64,000 nucleotides of DNA from Candidatus Hemicellulosilyticus sp. P3. Lineage in GTDB: Bacteria; Bacteroidota; Bacteroidia; Bacteroidales; P3. The position numbers were made by a program, and so were the translations under genes. The DNA lies in the NCBI GenBank assembly GCA_001543385.1, contig LPNH01000017.1:25413-89412 (forward strand), given 5' to 3'. This document shows positions 16,642 to 23,809 of the stretch, in pieces. The notes below the pieces were generated by a model. The model worked only from the letters and a program-made list of their open reading frames with translations, was not told the DNA's origin and made no database searches. Each line of letters starts with the position of its first letter. Position 1 is the first letter of the stretch.

Positions 16642-17715
16642 TCAGATGGTTTTCCAGCACTGGGGGTCGGGGGCAAGCCAGGAACGGTGGTAGCCGTAGG
16701 CCACGGCAGGGCAGCCGCGGCAGAAGCGCAGCAGCTCGCAGCGCGAGCATTTCTCCATCCGCTCGTGCTGGCGGTAGCGGTCGATCTCCGGGCCGTTCCA
16801 GATGTCGTACATATTCTGTTCCACCGTGCCGACATAGCTCTCCATCCGGCGGCAGGCCATCAAGCGCCCCTCGGCCGAGATGGTGAAGTGGCAGTGGGCG
16901 AGGTTGCAGCCGTCGTAGATGGTGTCGGCCTCCAGGTGGTCGGGGATGCGGTAGATGCCGCGCTCGTGGAGGTAGAGCGTCCACAGGTGGTCTTTGAGGT
17001 TGAAGTAGGTGCCGCTGTCCTTGTGCTGCTCGAACTTGTGCCAGCAACGGTCCAGCAGGTCGCGGTAGGCCAGGGGCTCGATATGCCAGCCGCGGTCGGG
17101 CTGCGCCTTGTCCTGCGCCGTGGGGCAGTAGCGGCCGAAGGCGAAGATGTCGGTCTTGTGCGCCACCACGACATCAATCAGATCGGGGATCTCGTCGATG
17201 TTCACGCCGCTCACGGTGGTCATCACGGCGCAGTCCATCCCCGCGCGGCGGATGGTGGCGATGGCCGCCAGCGTGGCGTCGAACGAGCCGGGCTTGCGGA
17301 AGCCGTCGTGCGTCGTGCGCAGGCCGTCGAGCGACATCTGGTATTTGCGGCAGCCCAGAGCCTTCAGGCGGGCGCACACCTCGTCGGTGAGGTGGAACGG
17401 GTTGCCCATCAGGCAGAAGGCGATGCCGCGGCGGTGTACCTCCTCCAGCAGGTCCCAGAAACGGCTGTGCAGGATGGGGTCGCCGCCGGTGACGTAAAGG
17501 TATGGCAGACGGTGCATCCGGCCTGCCATATCCTCGATGTTCGCCAGCACACGAATCATCTTCTCCCAAGGCATCTCCACCAGTTGCGCTTTGTTCTCCG
17601 CTTCGCTATCGGTTGTCCACTGGACATCCTTCACCCGTTCGGAGAAAATGTAACAATGCTTGCAACGTTGGTCGCAAGCATCGGTGATGTGCCATTGGAA
17701 AGCGAAGTAGTCCAC
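16642..17715 (-). CDS. Radical SAM/SPASM peptide maturase (ACGX system)
   Basis: 357 residues. The radical SAM cluster motif is C14-x3-C18-x2-C21 (CDQRCKHCYIF). It is followed by VTGGDP (SAM-binding GGE-like) and MSLDGLRTTHDG. A C-terminal SPASM domain provides further Cys ligands (YDGCNLAHCHF, LMACRRMES, KCSRCELLRFCRGCPA). Such enzymes bind auxiliary Fe-S clusters and modify ribosomal peptides, often forming thioether or C-C links. The gene lies 79 bp downstream of the Cys-rich repeat precursor on the same strand. This pairing matches my memory of a family called the ACGX system. The product structure is unknown. Confidence 0.9.
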   Translation of the reverse strand: MDYFAFQWHITDACDQRCKHCYIFSERVKDVQWTTDSEAENKAQLVEMPWEKMIRVLANIEDMAGRMHRLPYLYVTGGDPILHSRFWDLLEEVHRRGIAFCLMGNPFHLTDEVCARLKALGCRKYQMSLDGLRTTHDGFRKPGSFDATLAAIATIRRAGMDCAVMTTVSGVNIDEIPDLIDVVVAHKTDIFAFGRYCPTAQDKAQPDRGWHIEPLAYRDLLDRCWHKFEQHKDSGTYFNLKDHLWTLYLHERGIYRIPDHLEADTIYDGCNLAHCHFTISAEGRLMACRRMESYVGTVEQNMYDIWNGPEIDRYRQHERMEKCSRCELLRFCRGCPAVAYGYHRSWLAPDPQCWKTI

Positions 17716-17736
17716 TCCTGAATGTGTTAATTCGTA

Positions 17737-17787
17737 AATGTGTTAATGTGTTAGTGCCATACTCACACACTTGCACATTAACACATT
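17737..17787 (-). terminator. Intercistronic stem-loop between precursor and maturase genes
   Basis: AATGTGTTAATGTG and its exact complement form a 14-bp stem around a 23-base loop. The position, between a short precursor gene and its enzyme gene, suggests a processing site or partial attenuator giving more precursor than enzyme. There is no T run. A similar element at 20431-20487 shows it also belongs to a repeat family. Confidence 0.5.
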
Positions 17788-17794
17788 AGCGCAT

Positions 17795-18055
17795 TCATTT
17801 CTTGTCGCCAGCACCGCAGGCACTGCCGCAAGCGGCTGGTTTCTCAGCGGGCTTGTCGCCGGCACCGCAGGCACTGCCGCAAGCAGCGGGTTTCTCCTCA
17901 GCGGGCTTGTCGCCGGCACCACAAGCACTGCCGCAAGCAGCGGGTTTCTCCTCAGCGGGCTTGTCGCCGGCACCACAAGCACTGCCGCAAGGGGTGGCAA
18001 CAGTCTTGATCATTCCTTGTGCCGTGTGGGCAATGTTCCAATCTGTACGTTTCAT
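17795..18055 (-). CDS. ACGX-repeat RiPP precursor peptide
   Basis: 86 residues. Leader of about 21 residues (MKRTDWNIAHTAQGMIKTVA), then four near-identical modules CGSACGAGDKPAEEKPAA; the first lacks the leading Ala-Ala, the third is two residues shorter, and the last is cut to CGSACGAGDKK. Each module has two Cys (eight in total), no aromatic residue and a charged spacer. The 54-bp DNA repeats invite copy-number change. It was called on the minus strand by the adjacent radical SAM/SPASM gene and a TATCTTTG promoter. The opposite frame also stays open, but only because of the repeats. Confidence 0.85.
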   Translation of the reverse strand: MKRTDWNIAHTAQGMIKTVATPCGSACGAGDKPAEEKPAACGSACGAGDKPAEEKPAACGSACGAGDKPAEKPAACGSACGAGDKK

Positions 18056-18087
18056 AACTTTAACTGTATTTGATTAATATTTCGGTG

Positions 18088-18095
18088 CAAAGATA
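18088..18095 (-). promoter_or_regulatory. -7 box for the ACGX precursor gene
   Basis: TATCTTTG on the minus strand, 33 bp before the ATG at 18055. Confidence 0.55.
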
Positions 18096-18519
18096 TGAAC
18101 TATTCTCCAAACGACAGGCTGCTATCCAAGCGGTATGTCGCTTTCTTATTTGCATGTAATATGCAAATAAAAAGACACTTGTGGAACACATATTAACATT
18201 ATTATGAAAATATTCTCTCTAAAAGTTGGTTATTTGCCACTTTTTTTCTCCCTTGGTGATTCCACTCCAGCAAACATCTCCACCGGTGTCGAAGGGGGAC
18301 AGGCCATTTTCGCCCCTTCCGTCGGAGGTGCATTTAAACTATTTGGCATAACGTGTTCGGAGCTGTTTTGTAGTTAGCCCTGCGTGGCTTACCGCCTGTC
18401 GGATCGAGGCTCCGGCGTCGAGGATTGTCCTGCCGGCCATATCTTGTACATCGCGCGGCAACAGTTGAAACCTTTATCCACTTATTTTCTAAATCGTACT
18501 GCACCAATGAATAAAGAAA
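18096..18519. other. Intergenic region, nothing recognised
   Basis: About 420 bp upstream of the RiPP operon and past the terminator of the reductase gene. It contains an AT-rich first half (18120-18250) and a GC-richer second half. No ORF, repeat or RNA fold that I could support. Confidence 0.4.
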
Positions 18520-18552
18520 GCCACGGAAAGCGGAGTGTTCGCTTGCCGTGGC
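18520..18552 (-). terminator. Rho-independent terminator of the exported aldo/keto reductase gene
   Basis: On the minus strand GCCACGGCAAGCG pairs with CGCTTTCCGTGGC (one mismatch) around AACACTC, followed by TTTCTTTATT. It lies 48 bp after the stop at 18600. The loop and inner stem are nearly the same as in the hairpin at 21824-21858. Confidence 0.75.
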
Positions 18553-18599
18553 AAAGTGTGAGGTTGAATGGGTGAATCAAAGACCGAGCCCTTTCAGCA

Positions 18600-19568
18600 T
18601 CAGTCTTCGGGATTCCATTGCTTGAACCACTTTACTTGGTTTTCGTAACTCATGTTGAAGTAGCGCTTCTCTTTATCAAGGGCACGGATGGCGGCCATCT
18701 CGGTATTGCTCAGGGCGAAATCCATCACGTCGATATTCTCCTTGATATAGCCGGGGTTCGAAGCGCCGGGGATGACGGAGAAGCCCTCCTGCATGTGCCA
18801 GCGGATGATGACCTGTGCGGCGCTCTTGCCGTGGGCTTTGGCTATGCGGCCCACTACGGGGTCGCGCAGTATCTCGCCCTTCGAGTCGCGTCCGCCCAGG
18901 GGGAACCAGCATTCCAGCTGGATGCCCTCCTCGGCGCAGCGCTCCTGCCAATGTCGTCGCTGGGCGTAGGGATGGCACTCGATCTGCATAATCTGCGGCT
19001 TGACGCGACAGTGCTTCACCAGCGACTCGAAGATGCTGTCCGAGGCGTCGAAGTTGGAGATGCCGATGGCGCGCACCTTGCCGCTCTTGAGGATGTCCTC
19101 CAGCTCCTTCCATCCGTCGACATAGTCGCCCACCGGCTGGTGGAAGTAGACAAGGTCGATATATTCCAGTCCGAGTCGGTTGAGCATACGGTCGATGGAT
19201 GCCGCCGTCTTGCCACCGCCGTACTCGTTCTGCCACAGCTTGCTGGTAATCCACACGCTGTCGCGCGGCACGCCGCTGTCCTTCAGGGCGCGACCCAGCG
19301 AGCGTTCGTTTTGGTATGCGTGGGCGCAGTCGAAGTGGCGGTAGCCGTTCCGCAGGGCCGTCATCACGGCGTTGTAGGCCTCGTCGCCCTCCTGAATCAT
19401 ATAAAGTCCCAGTCCCACCTGGGGCATCCGCACGCCGTTGTTCAGCGTGAGGTAGGGCTGCTGGTACGCAGGCAGCTTGTCTGCGGATTGGAGCCCGTTG
19501 TTTGTCGTCTGTGCGTTCATGTTGATGGTACTTAATATTATTGTTATTATTGTAATTATCCGTTTCAT
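18600..19568 (-). CDS. Exported aldo/keto reductase
   Basis: 322 residues. The ATG at 19568 gives a signal peptide (MKRIITIITIILSTINMNAQ); the longer frame upstream overlaps the acetyltransferase gene and has an implausible composition. The AKR tetrad is Asp80, Tyr85, Lys110 and His143 (FDCAHAYQNERS, TSKLW, YFHQPVGDY). The cofactor loop VRAIGISNF and IPGASNPGYIKENIDV are conserved. A signal sequence on an NADPH enzyme is unusual, although Bacteroidales have several such proteins. It starts 2 bp after the acetyltransferase gene and is co-transcribed with it. Confidence 0.88.
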   Translation of the reverse strand: MKRIITIITIILSTINMNAQTTNNGLQSADKLPAYQQPYLTLNNGVRMPQVGLGLYMIQEGDEAYNAVMTALRNGYRHFDCAHAYQNERSLGRALKDSGVPRDSVWITSKLWQNEYGGGKTAASIDRMLNRLGLEYIDLVYFHQPVGDYVDGWKELEDILKSGKVRAIGISNFDASDSIFESLVKHCRVKPQIMQIECHPYAQRRHWQERCAEEGIQLECWFPLGGRDSKGEILRDPVVGRIAKAHGKSAAQVIIRWHMQEGFSVIPGASNPGYIKENIDVMDFALSNTEMAAIRALDKEKRYFNMSYENQVKWFKQWNPED

Positions 19569-19570
19569 AA

Positions 19571-20098
19571 TCAATCCACGTTTTTGATGAACTTGGCAGG
19601 ATTTCCACCCACGATAGTGTTGGGAGCCACATCCTTGGTAACCACGGCACCTGCGGCCACGACAGCGTTGTCGCCCACGGTGACGCCCGGCAGGATGGTG
19701 GCACCGGCGCCTATCCAGGCATTCTTGCCGATGTGCACGGGCTTGCAACGCAGTATCTGACGGTCGTGCAGGTCGTGGTTGTTGCTGATAAGCTGGGCGT
19801 TGGCGGCAATCATCGCGCCGTCTTCGATGGTGATACCGCCGCGGCTCATCATCAGGCAGTTGTTCATAATCATCACGTTCTTGCCTATCTTCACCTTGTC
19901 GAAGCACACTCCCGTCAGGCCGGGCATAATCCAGCCACCCTCGCCAAGGCCCTCGCCGAAGAGCTCGCGCACCAGCGCGTTGTACTCGTCCGTGTAGGGC
20001 ATAGTGTGGTTCAATTTGAAAAGCACCTGTGCCTGGCGCACACCCTCGGCGTGTTCCTCAACGGTGGTCTGTCCGGGGTCTACAATCGTTTCTTGCAT
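19571..20098 (-). CDS. Maltose/galactoside O-acetyltransferase-like hexapeptide enzyme
   Basis: 175 residues with a left-handed beta-helix. The N-terminal helical part (LFKLNHTMPYTDEYNALVRELF) is that of maltose acetyltransferases. Hexapeptide repeats follow (KIGKNVMIMNN, ITIEDGAMIAANAQLISNNHDL, HIGKNAWIGAGATILPGVTV). The likely catalytic His is in SNNHD, and VGGNPAKFIKN closes the family signature. It transfers acetyl from acetyl-CoA to a sugar or related acceptor. It is first gene of an operon with an exported aldo/keto reductase. A TACTTTTG box lies about 250 bp upstream, beyond a MITE-like element. Confidence 0.88.
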   Translation of the reverse strand: MQETIVDPGQTTVEEHAEGVRQAQVLFKLNHTMPYTDEYNALVRELFGEGLGEGGWIMPGLTGVCFDKVKIGKNVMIMNNCLMMSRGGITIEDGAMIAANAQLISNNHDLHDRQILRCKPVHIGKNAWIGAGATILPGVTVGDNAVVAAGAVVTKDVAPNTIVGGNPAKFIKNVD

Positions 20099-20135
20099 AT
20101 ATTTAATTTTAATGTTTTAAATCATCGTTGTCTAA

Positions 20136-20334
20136 AACCCAAATCGGTCATTAGACCGACTATTCATTATAATGCCCTTTTATAGGTCTATTCATGCCAT
20201 ATCAGCATTTCTTTCGGCATCTTGTCCACATCCCAGTCTTGACGTAGCCCGCTACGCCTTAACTTCCAGTGATGCAGCCAATCTGCTCGAAACAAATACC
20301 AATATGACATAAATCCTAACAACCGATTTGGGTT
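20136..20334 (-). mobile_element. MITE-like element with a 40-codon micro-ORF
   Basis: The ends AACCCAAATCGGT (20136-20148) and ACCGATTTGGGTT (20322-20334) are perfect 13-bp inverted repeats enclosing about 170 bp. A related, shorter copy lies at 30701-30833. On the minus strand, 20310-20188 encodes a 40-residue frame starting MSYWYLFRADWLHHWKLRR and ending KMPKEMLIWHE. The DKMPxEMLI part is also encoded in frame in the other copy. No transposase is present. It separates the acetyltransferase gene from its likely promoter. Confidence 0.6.
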
Positions 20335-20350
20335 AAAAAATTTCCGATTG

Positions 20351-20358
20351 CAAAAGTA
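20351..20358 (-). promoter_or_regulatory. -7 box upstream of the acetyltransferase operon
   Basis: TACTTTTG on the minus strand. The MITE-like element lies between it and the gene, so the leader would be about 250 bases. Its link to the gene is uncertain. Confidence 0.35.
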
Positions 20359-20489
20359 TGCCCATTACGCCACACGGCGGTTATCCGCATGGTGCACAAA
20401 GTTGCACAAAAGGAAGAAGTGGCTCTTAAAAATGCGTTAGGGTGTTATTGCCATAGTACCACTCATGAATTAACGCAATCACGCATTTG

Positions 20490-20648
20490 ATGTTTTGCAA
20501 GTACGCTGAAAAACAACTAACCAAAGAGCATCCTGACTGCCGTCTTATCCTCGTGTCGCTCGACCCCGTTACGCGCCGTTCAGGCGACACCGAACTTATC
20601 TACATCCTCGACTTCCTGAAGATGCTTTGGAACGGTGATGTATTCTAA
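20490..20648 (+). CDS. Short ORF, possible gene remnant
   Basis: A 52-codon plus-strand frame (MFCKYAEKQLTKEHPDCRLI, then LVSLDPVTRRSGDTELIYIL and DFLKMLWNGDVF). The composition and codon use look protein-like, but no promoter or family was recognised. It could be the tail of a lost gene. It is preceded by a repeat-family stem-loop (20431-20487). Confidence 0.35.
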   Translation: MFCKYAEKQLTKEHPDCRLILVSLDPVTRRSGDTELIYILDFLKMLWNGDVF

Positions 20649-20795
20649 AGCCCCGCCAAGTTCTTTACTCATTCCCACATTCCCGCACTAACGCATTCTA
20701 TACGCCGTCTCCCCAGTACTCTATGCACTATGTGAGACTGTTGAAAATCAGCACAATGCAATTCGGATTTGCAAAATAATTGTTTCTCGTCGTGC

Positions 20796-21617
20796 CTATA
20801 GCCCTTTGCTGCGGCGGTAGTCGGAGGGGGCCATACCTATGATTTTCTTGACGTAGCGCGAGAAGAACTGGATGGAGGAGAAGTCCATCTCGTCGGCGAT
20901 GTCGGCAAGGGTGCGGCTGCCGTCGTCGAGGCGCGACACCAGCTCGAAGGAGGCGTAGTACTCAATCCATTGCATGGCTGAGAGGCCCGTCACCGAGCGG
21001 CACACCTGCGAGAGGTACTTGGGTGTGATGTAGAGGCGGTCGGCGTAGTGGGCCACGCTGCGCTCGGCGACGACATCGGCCTGTACCAGCGTCAGGAAGC
21101 GGAAGAATAGTTGCGCTGCATTGTCGGTGGCCTCCATCGAGTCGACGCCATCGCTGTAGATATGCCACAGGTCGTAGAGGAACATCTGCAGCACACGTCC
21201 CAACAACTCGCGGCGGAAAGGGTTGCCCCCTTCCTGCGACTGCCGCTGACGGAAGAGACGGAAATCCTCCTCAACCAGTTTGCGCCCATCCTCGTCGAGA
21301 TGGAACGCAGGATTGAGGCGGATGAAGACATAGCCGCGTGCCGCCCACACCATTTCGGGATTGAAGTGCACCAAGAACTGCGGTGCCACCACCAGGAAGT
21401 CGCACTCGAAGTCGTCGCTGTACTCCACCTTCCCGACACTGTTGCTCATCTGCCAGATGACCAGGTCGCCCTTGGCGGCACGGTGGTCCTGCTTCCCATC
21501 CGAAAAACGCACTTCGCCCCGCCGCACCAGCAGATGTACGTGGTGGCTCGCGATGAAGTCCGACGGCAAACAACCGTCGCGCTCATTATTCAGTATTAAG
21601 CACTCTTCGTTATGCAT
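20796..21617 (-). CDS. AraC-family transcriptional regulator
   Basis: 273 residues from the ATG at 21617; a GTG at 21668 would add 17. The N-terminal sensing domain is cupin-like (ASHHVHLLVRRGEVRFSDG). The C-terminal pair of HTH motifs is typical: SVAHYADRLYITPKYLSQVC and ADEMDFSSIQFFSRYVKKIIG, ending MAPSDYRRSKGL. It stands between the acetyltransferase/reductase operon and the flavodoxin operon, all on the minus strand, and may control either. A G10 tract lies 135 bp upstream of the ATG. Confidence 0.9.
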   Translation of the reverse strand: MHNEECLILNNERDGCLPSDFIASHHVHLLVRRGEVRFSDGKQDHRAAKGDLVIWQMSNSVGKVEYSDDFECDFLVVAPQFLVHFNPEMVWAARGYVFIRLNPAFHLDEDGRKLVEEDFRLFRQRQSQEGGNPFRRELLGRVLQMFLYDLWHIYSDGVDSMEATDNAAQLFFRFLTLVQADVVAERSVAHYADRLYITPKYLSQVCRSVTGLSAMQWIEYYASFELVSRLDDGSRTLADIADEMDFSSIQFFSRYVKKIIGMAPSDYRRSKGL

Positions 21618-21751
21618 ATCGCTTATGTCCTCATAAACGCCGTTTTCACGATTTAATTGTCCTTCCACTAACGTTTAGGAACGAAAGCGGATCGTGCTTG
21701 CATCCTTATCGCCCCAGGGAGGGAGTCAGTTTTTCATCAAAGGATGAGCAA

Positions 21752-21761
21752 GGGGGGGGGG
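21752..21761 (+). repeat. Poly-G tract (G10)
   Basis: Ten consecutive G between the flavodoxin stop and the AraC gene start. Homopolymers of this length are slippage-prone. It could vary the promoter region of the AraC gene, but no promoter box was located. Confidence 0.6.
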
Positions 21762-21823
21762 CTGCAGGACGCTGTTCGGAGCATTGGAATAATCCGGTAT
21801 AATCGTAATGCAACAATGCAAAA

Positions 21824-21858
21824 GGCCCCGGCAAGCGAACACTCCGCTTGCCGGGGCC
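21824..21858 (-). terminator. Rho-independent terminator of the flavodoxin operon
   Basis: GGCCCCGGCAAGCG and its exact complement make a 14-bp stem around a 7-base loop; TTTTGC follows on the minus strand. It lies 43 bp after the stop at 21902. Confidence 0.75.
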
Positions 21859-21901
21859 GGTATGAGGTAAAAGAAAGAATTATTTATAGTGTAAGTCACG
21901 T

Positions 21902-22513
21902 TCAGTGGCCGAGCCCGCTGAGCCATTTCTCGACCTTTGCCTTGCCGGTGCGGACCTCGTGTCCGTAGATAGCGAAGCCCTGGGTGACGTTGGCTTTCGG
22001 GAACGCCCGCTTCACATCGCCGACGCAGTTGGCCAGGCCGCTGCCCTCATGGGTGGTGAACGGGACGACAGTCTTGCCGCTGAGGTCGATGTCCTTGAAC
22101 AGGGTGAACATCACCTGCGGGTAGGTGCCCCACCACACGGGGCCGCCGATGAAGACAGTGTCATACTGTCCGAGGTCGGGTGCCGATCCCTCATAGGGAG
22201 GCAGCTCCCCGTTGTCGGCCTCCTCTTGCGCAAGGTTGATAAGCGGTGTGTAGGCCATGCCGTCATACTTGTGGGTGACGATTTCGAACTGATCCGCACC
22301 GGTCAGTTCGCTGATATAGCCGGCCACAATCTTGGTGTTGCCCACCTCGATATTGCCCACATTGTAGTTGTCGCCCGCATGAGAGAAAAAGATAACGATA
22401 GATTTGCTCATGTTTTTACTGTTTGTTGATTTGACTTCATGTTTATCCTGTCCGTTGCAGCCGGTTGCAAAACACATGACAACCGCTGCGAAGAAAAGAG
22501 ATTTTGCTTTCAT
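21902..22513 (-). CDS. Flavodoxin-family lipoprotein
   Basis: 203 residues. The lipobox is CFATGCNG (Cys19). The flavodoxin fold carries the FMN loop IVIFFSHAGDNYNVGN near residue 40, then VFIGGPVWWGTYPQVMFTLF and FTTHEGSGLANC around the isoalloxazine ring. Like the flavodoxin at 10420-11007, it is predicted to be membrane-attached outside the cytoplasm. It is the last gene of an operon with an FMN reductase-like gene and a SnoaL-like gene (gaps 11 and 4 bp) and probably shares the electron-transfer role. Confidence 0.88.
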   Translation of the reverse strand: MKAKSLFFAAVVMCFATGCNGQDKHEVKSTNSKNMSKSIVIFFSHAGDNYNVGNIEVGNTKIVAGYISELTGADQFEIVTHKYDGMAYTPLINLAQEEADNGELPPYEGSAPDLGQYDTVFIGGPVWWGTYPQVMFTLFKDIDLSGKTVVPFTTHEGSGLANCVGDVKRAFPKANVTQGFAIYGHEVRTGKAKVEKWLSGLGH

Positions 22514-22524
22514 AGACTTCTTGT

Positions 22525-22893
22525 TTAATAAACTGATGCCTGCGATTCAGTGAACTGCCAGCGCCCGTCGCGGCGCACAAGCTGGAAACGCAGCTGCAGC
22601 CTCCAGGTGCTGCGCCGGCCGCCGAACACAGCCGCCGACACTCGGCTGCGGCCTGTGAGCGTGGCGTGTGCACCCTCAATCCGGATGTCCGTCAGCTCAT
22701 GCAGGGCCGAATAATAATTAAGCGTTCCGTCGGCAACAGCATTGATATACTCCCGTTTCGACTGGTGCATCCCCGTCATGTGGACAAGCACAAACTCATC
22801 GGCAAGGACGCGGTCGAGCGTAGCGGTGTCCTTGGTTGTCATGGCCTCGTACATTTCGCTGTAGAGCGCCTCAATCTGTTGGCGGTCATCCAT
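22525..22893 (-). CDS. SnoaL-like / DUF4440 nuclear-transport-factor-2 fold protein
   Basis: 122 residues from the ATG at 22893. It begins DDRQQIEALYSEMYEAMTTK and continues DTATLDRVLADEFVLVHMTG and SKREYINAVADG. The C-terminal sheet contains HATLTGRSRVSAAVFGG and WRLQLRFQLVRRDGRWQF. This is the NTF2-like fold used by small ketosteroid-isomerase-like enzymes or ligand-binding proteins. It is located 4 bp after the FMN reductase gene. The ligand is unknown. Confidence 0.85.
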   Translation of the reverse strand: MDDRQQIEALYSEMYEAMTTKDTATLDRVLADEFVLVHMTGMHQSKREYINAVADGTLNYYSALHELTDIRIEGAHATLTGRSRVSAAVFGGRRSTWRLQLRFQLVRRDGRWQFTESQASVY

Positions 22894-22897
22894 GGTG

Positions 22898-23518
22898 TCA
22901 GCGGATAAAATTCGTGCCGATCCATTCCGGTTCGGCCTCCGGCAGTCCGGCGCGGTCGCGTTCGGCGGCGATGGCGCGGATAAGGAAAGCCATATTGCGC
23001 CCCAGCACACGCATAATCTGCAACCCTTCTTCATCCTGCATCACTTGTTCCGGGGAGTTGCCGTGCACCATATTCCAGTAACGGCTGCTCACAACAGGCA
23101 TTTCGGCGATCATGAAATACTTGTTCAGACGGTCGAGCGTGGCCGTGGTGCCGGCCCGCCGGGCCGAGCAGACAGCGGCCCCCGCCTTCATCCGCTTGTC
23201 GAACCGTGTGCTGAAGAAAAGGCGGTCCAGCAGGTTGGTCAGCGTGCCGTTGGGCCCTGCGTAATACACCGGTGAGCCCACCACGAGGCCGTCGGCTTGC
23301 TCGAACTTGGGGGCGATGTCGTTCACAATATCGTTGAACACACAGTGTCCCGTTTCGCCACACCTGCCGCAACCGATACAGCCGCGTATATCCATATTGC
23401 CGACATGGATGATTTCAGCCTCCACACCATTCTTTTCCAGTTCTTCGGCCACGATGCTCATGGCTGTGAAAGTGCAGCCCCTGGCGTGTGGGCTGCCGTT
23501 GATGAGTAAAGTTTTCAT
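22898..23518 (-). CDS. NADPH-dependent FMN reductase-like flavoprotein
   Basis: 206 residues from the ATG at 23518 (MKTLLINGSPHARGCTFTAM). The phosphate-binding loop NGSPHARGCT and VVGSPVYYAGPNGTLTNLLD are those of the flavodoxin-like NAD(P)H:FMN oxidoreductases. A Cys cluster GCIGCGRCGETGHC near residue 45 resembles the Cys-rich segment of iron-sulfur flavoproteins, so an Fe-S cluster is possible. It is the first gene of a three-gene redox operon, with a TAATTTTG box at 23552. Confidence 0.9.
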   Translation of the reverse strand: MKTLLINGSPHARGCTFTAMSIVAEELEKNGVEAEIIHVGNMDIRGCIGCGRCGETGHCVFNDIVNDIAPKFEQADGLVVGSPVYYAGPNGTLTNLLDRLFFSTRFDKRMKAGAAVCSARRAGTTATLDRLNKYFMIAEMPVVSSRYWNMVHGNSPEQVMQDEEGLQIMRVLGRNMAFLIRAIAAERDRAGLPEAEPEWIGTNFIR

Positions 23519-23551
23519 ATTCTGATATCTATGTGTCGATTTATCAAGTGG

Positions 23552-23559
23552 CAAAATTA
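23552..23559 (-). promoter_or_regulatory. -7 box for the FMN reductase operon
   Basis: TAATTTTG on the minus strand, 34 bp before the ATG at 23518. Confidence 0.55.
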
Positions 23560-23626
23560 CAAATAAATATCATGTCATCAGTTATATGGATTACAGATAA
23601 AAATACACATTTTACGGAAAAGGGGC

Positions 23627-23658
23627 GTCTTCCCCGCGCATCAGTGCGCGGGGAAGAC
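23627..23658 (-). terminator. Terminator hairpin after the DUF362 gene
   Basis: GTCTTCCCCGCGCA pairs perfectly over 14 bp around a 4-base loop; on the minus strand GCCCCTTTTCC follows. It lies about 150 bp after the stop at 23810, so some trailing sequence is transcribed. Confidence 0.65.
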
Positions 23659-23809
23659 ATAGCTCCGGGACCTATTTCGGGCTTGCGGATACCTGTCGGC
23701 GCGGGGTTCGTCAGCGGTATGTCGTTTGTGGTCGGCATGGCGCCGCCCTTAACAATAATGTCCGAGTGGCAGTCAAGCCCCGTCGCGGCAACGGCAAACA
23801 GTTCGAGGC

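Noticed and set aside
17771..18073. Plus-strand ORFs with Gly/Thr/Ala-rich repeats opposite the ACGX gene
   Set aside because: They are open only because the precursor repeats are in register on the other strand; no start context or promoter.
19569..19907. N-terminal extension of the exported aldo/keto reductase
   Set aside because: Arg/Gln-rich translation of the acetyltransferase gene in another frame; the signal peptide at 19568 is a better start.
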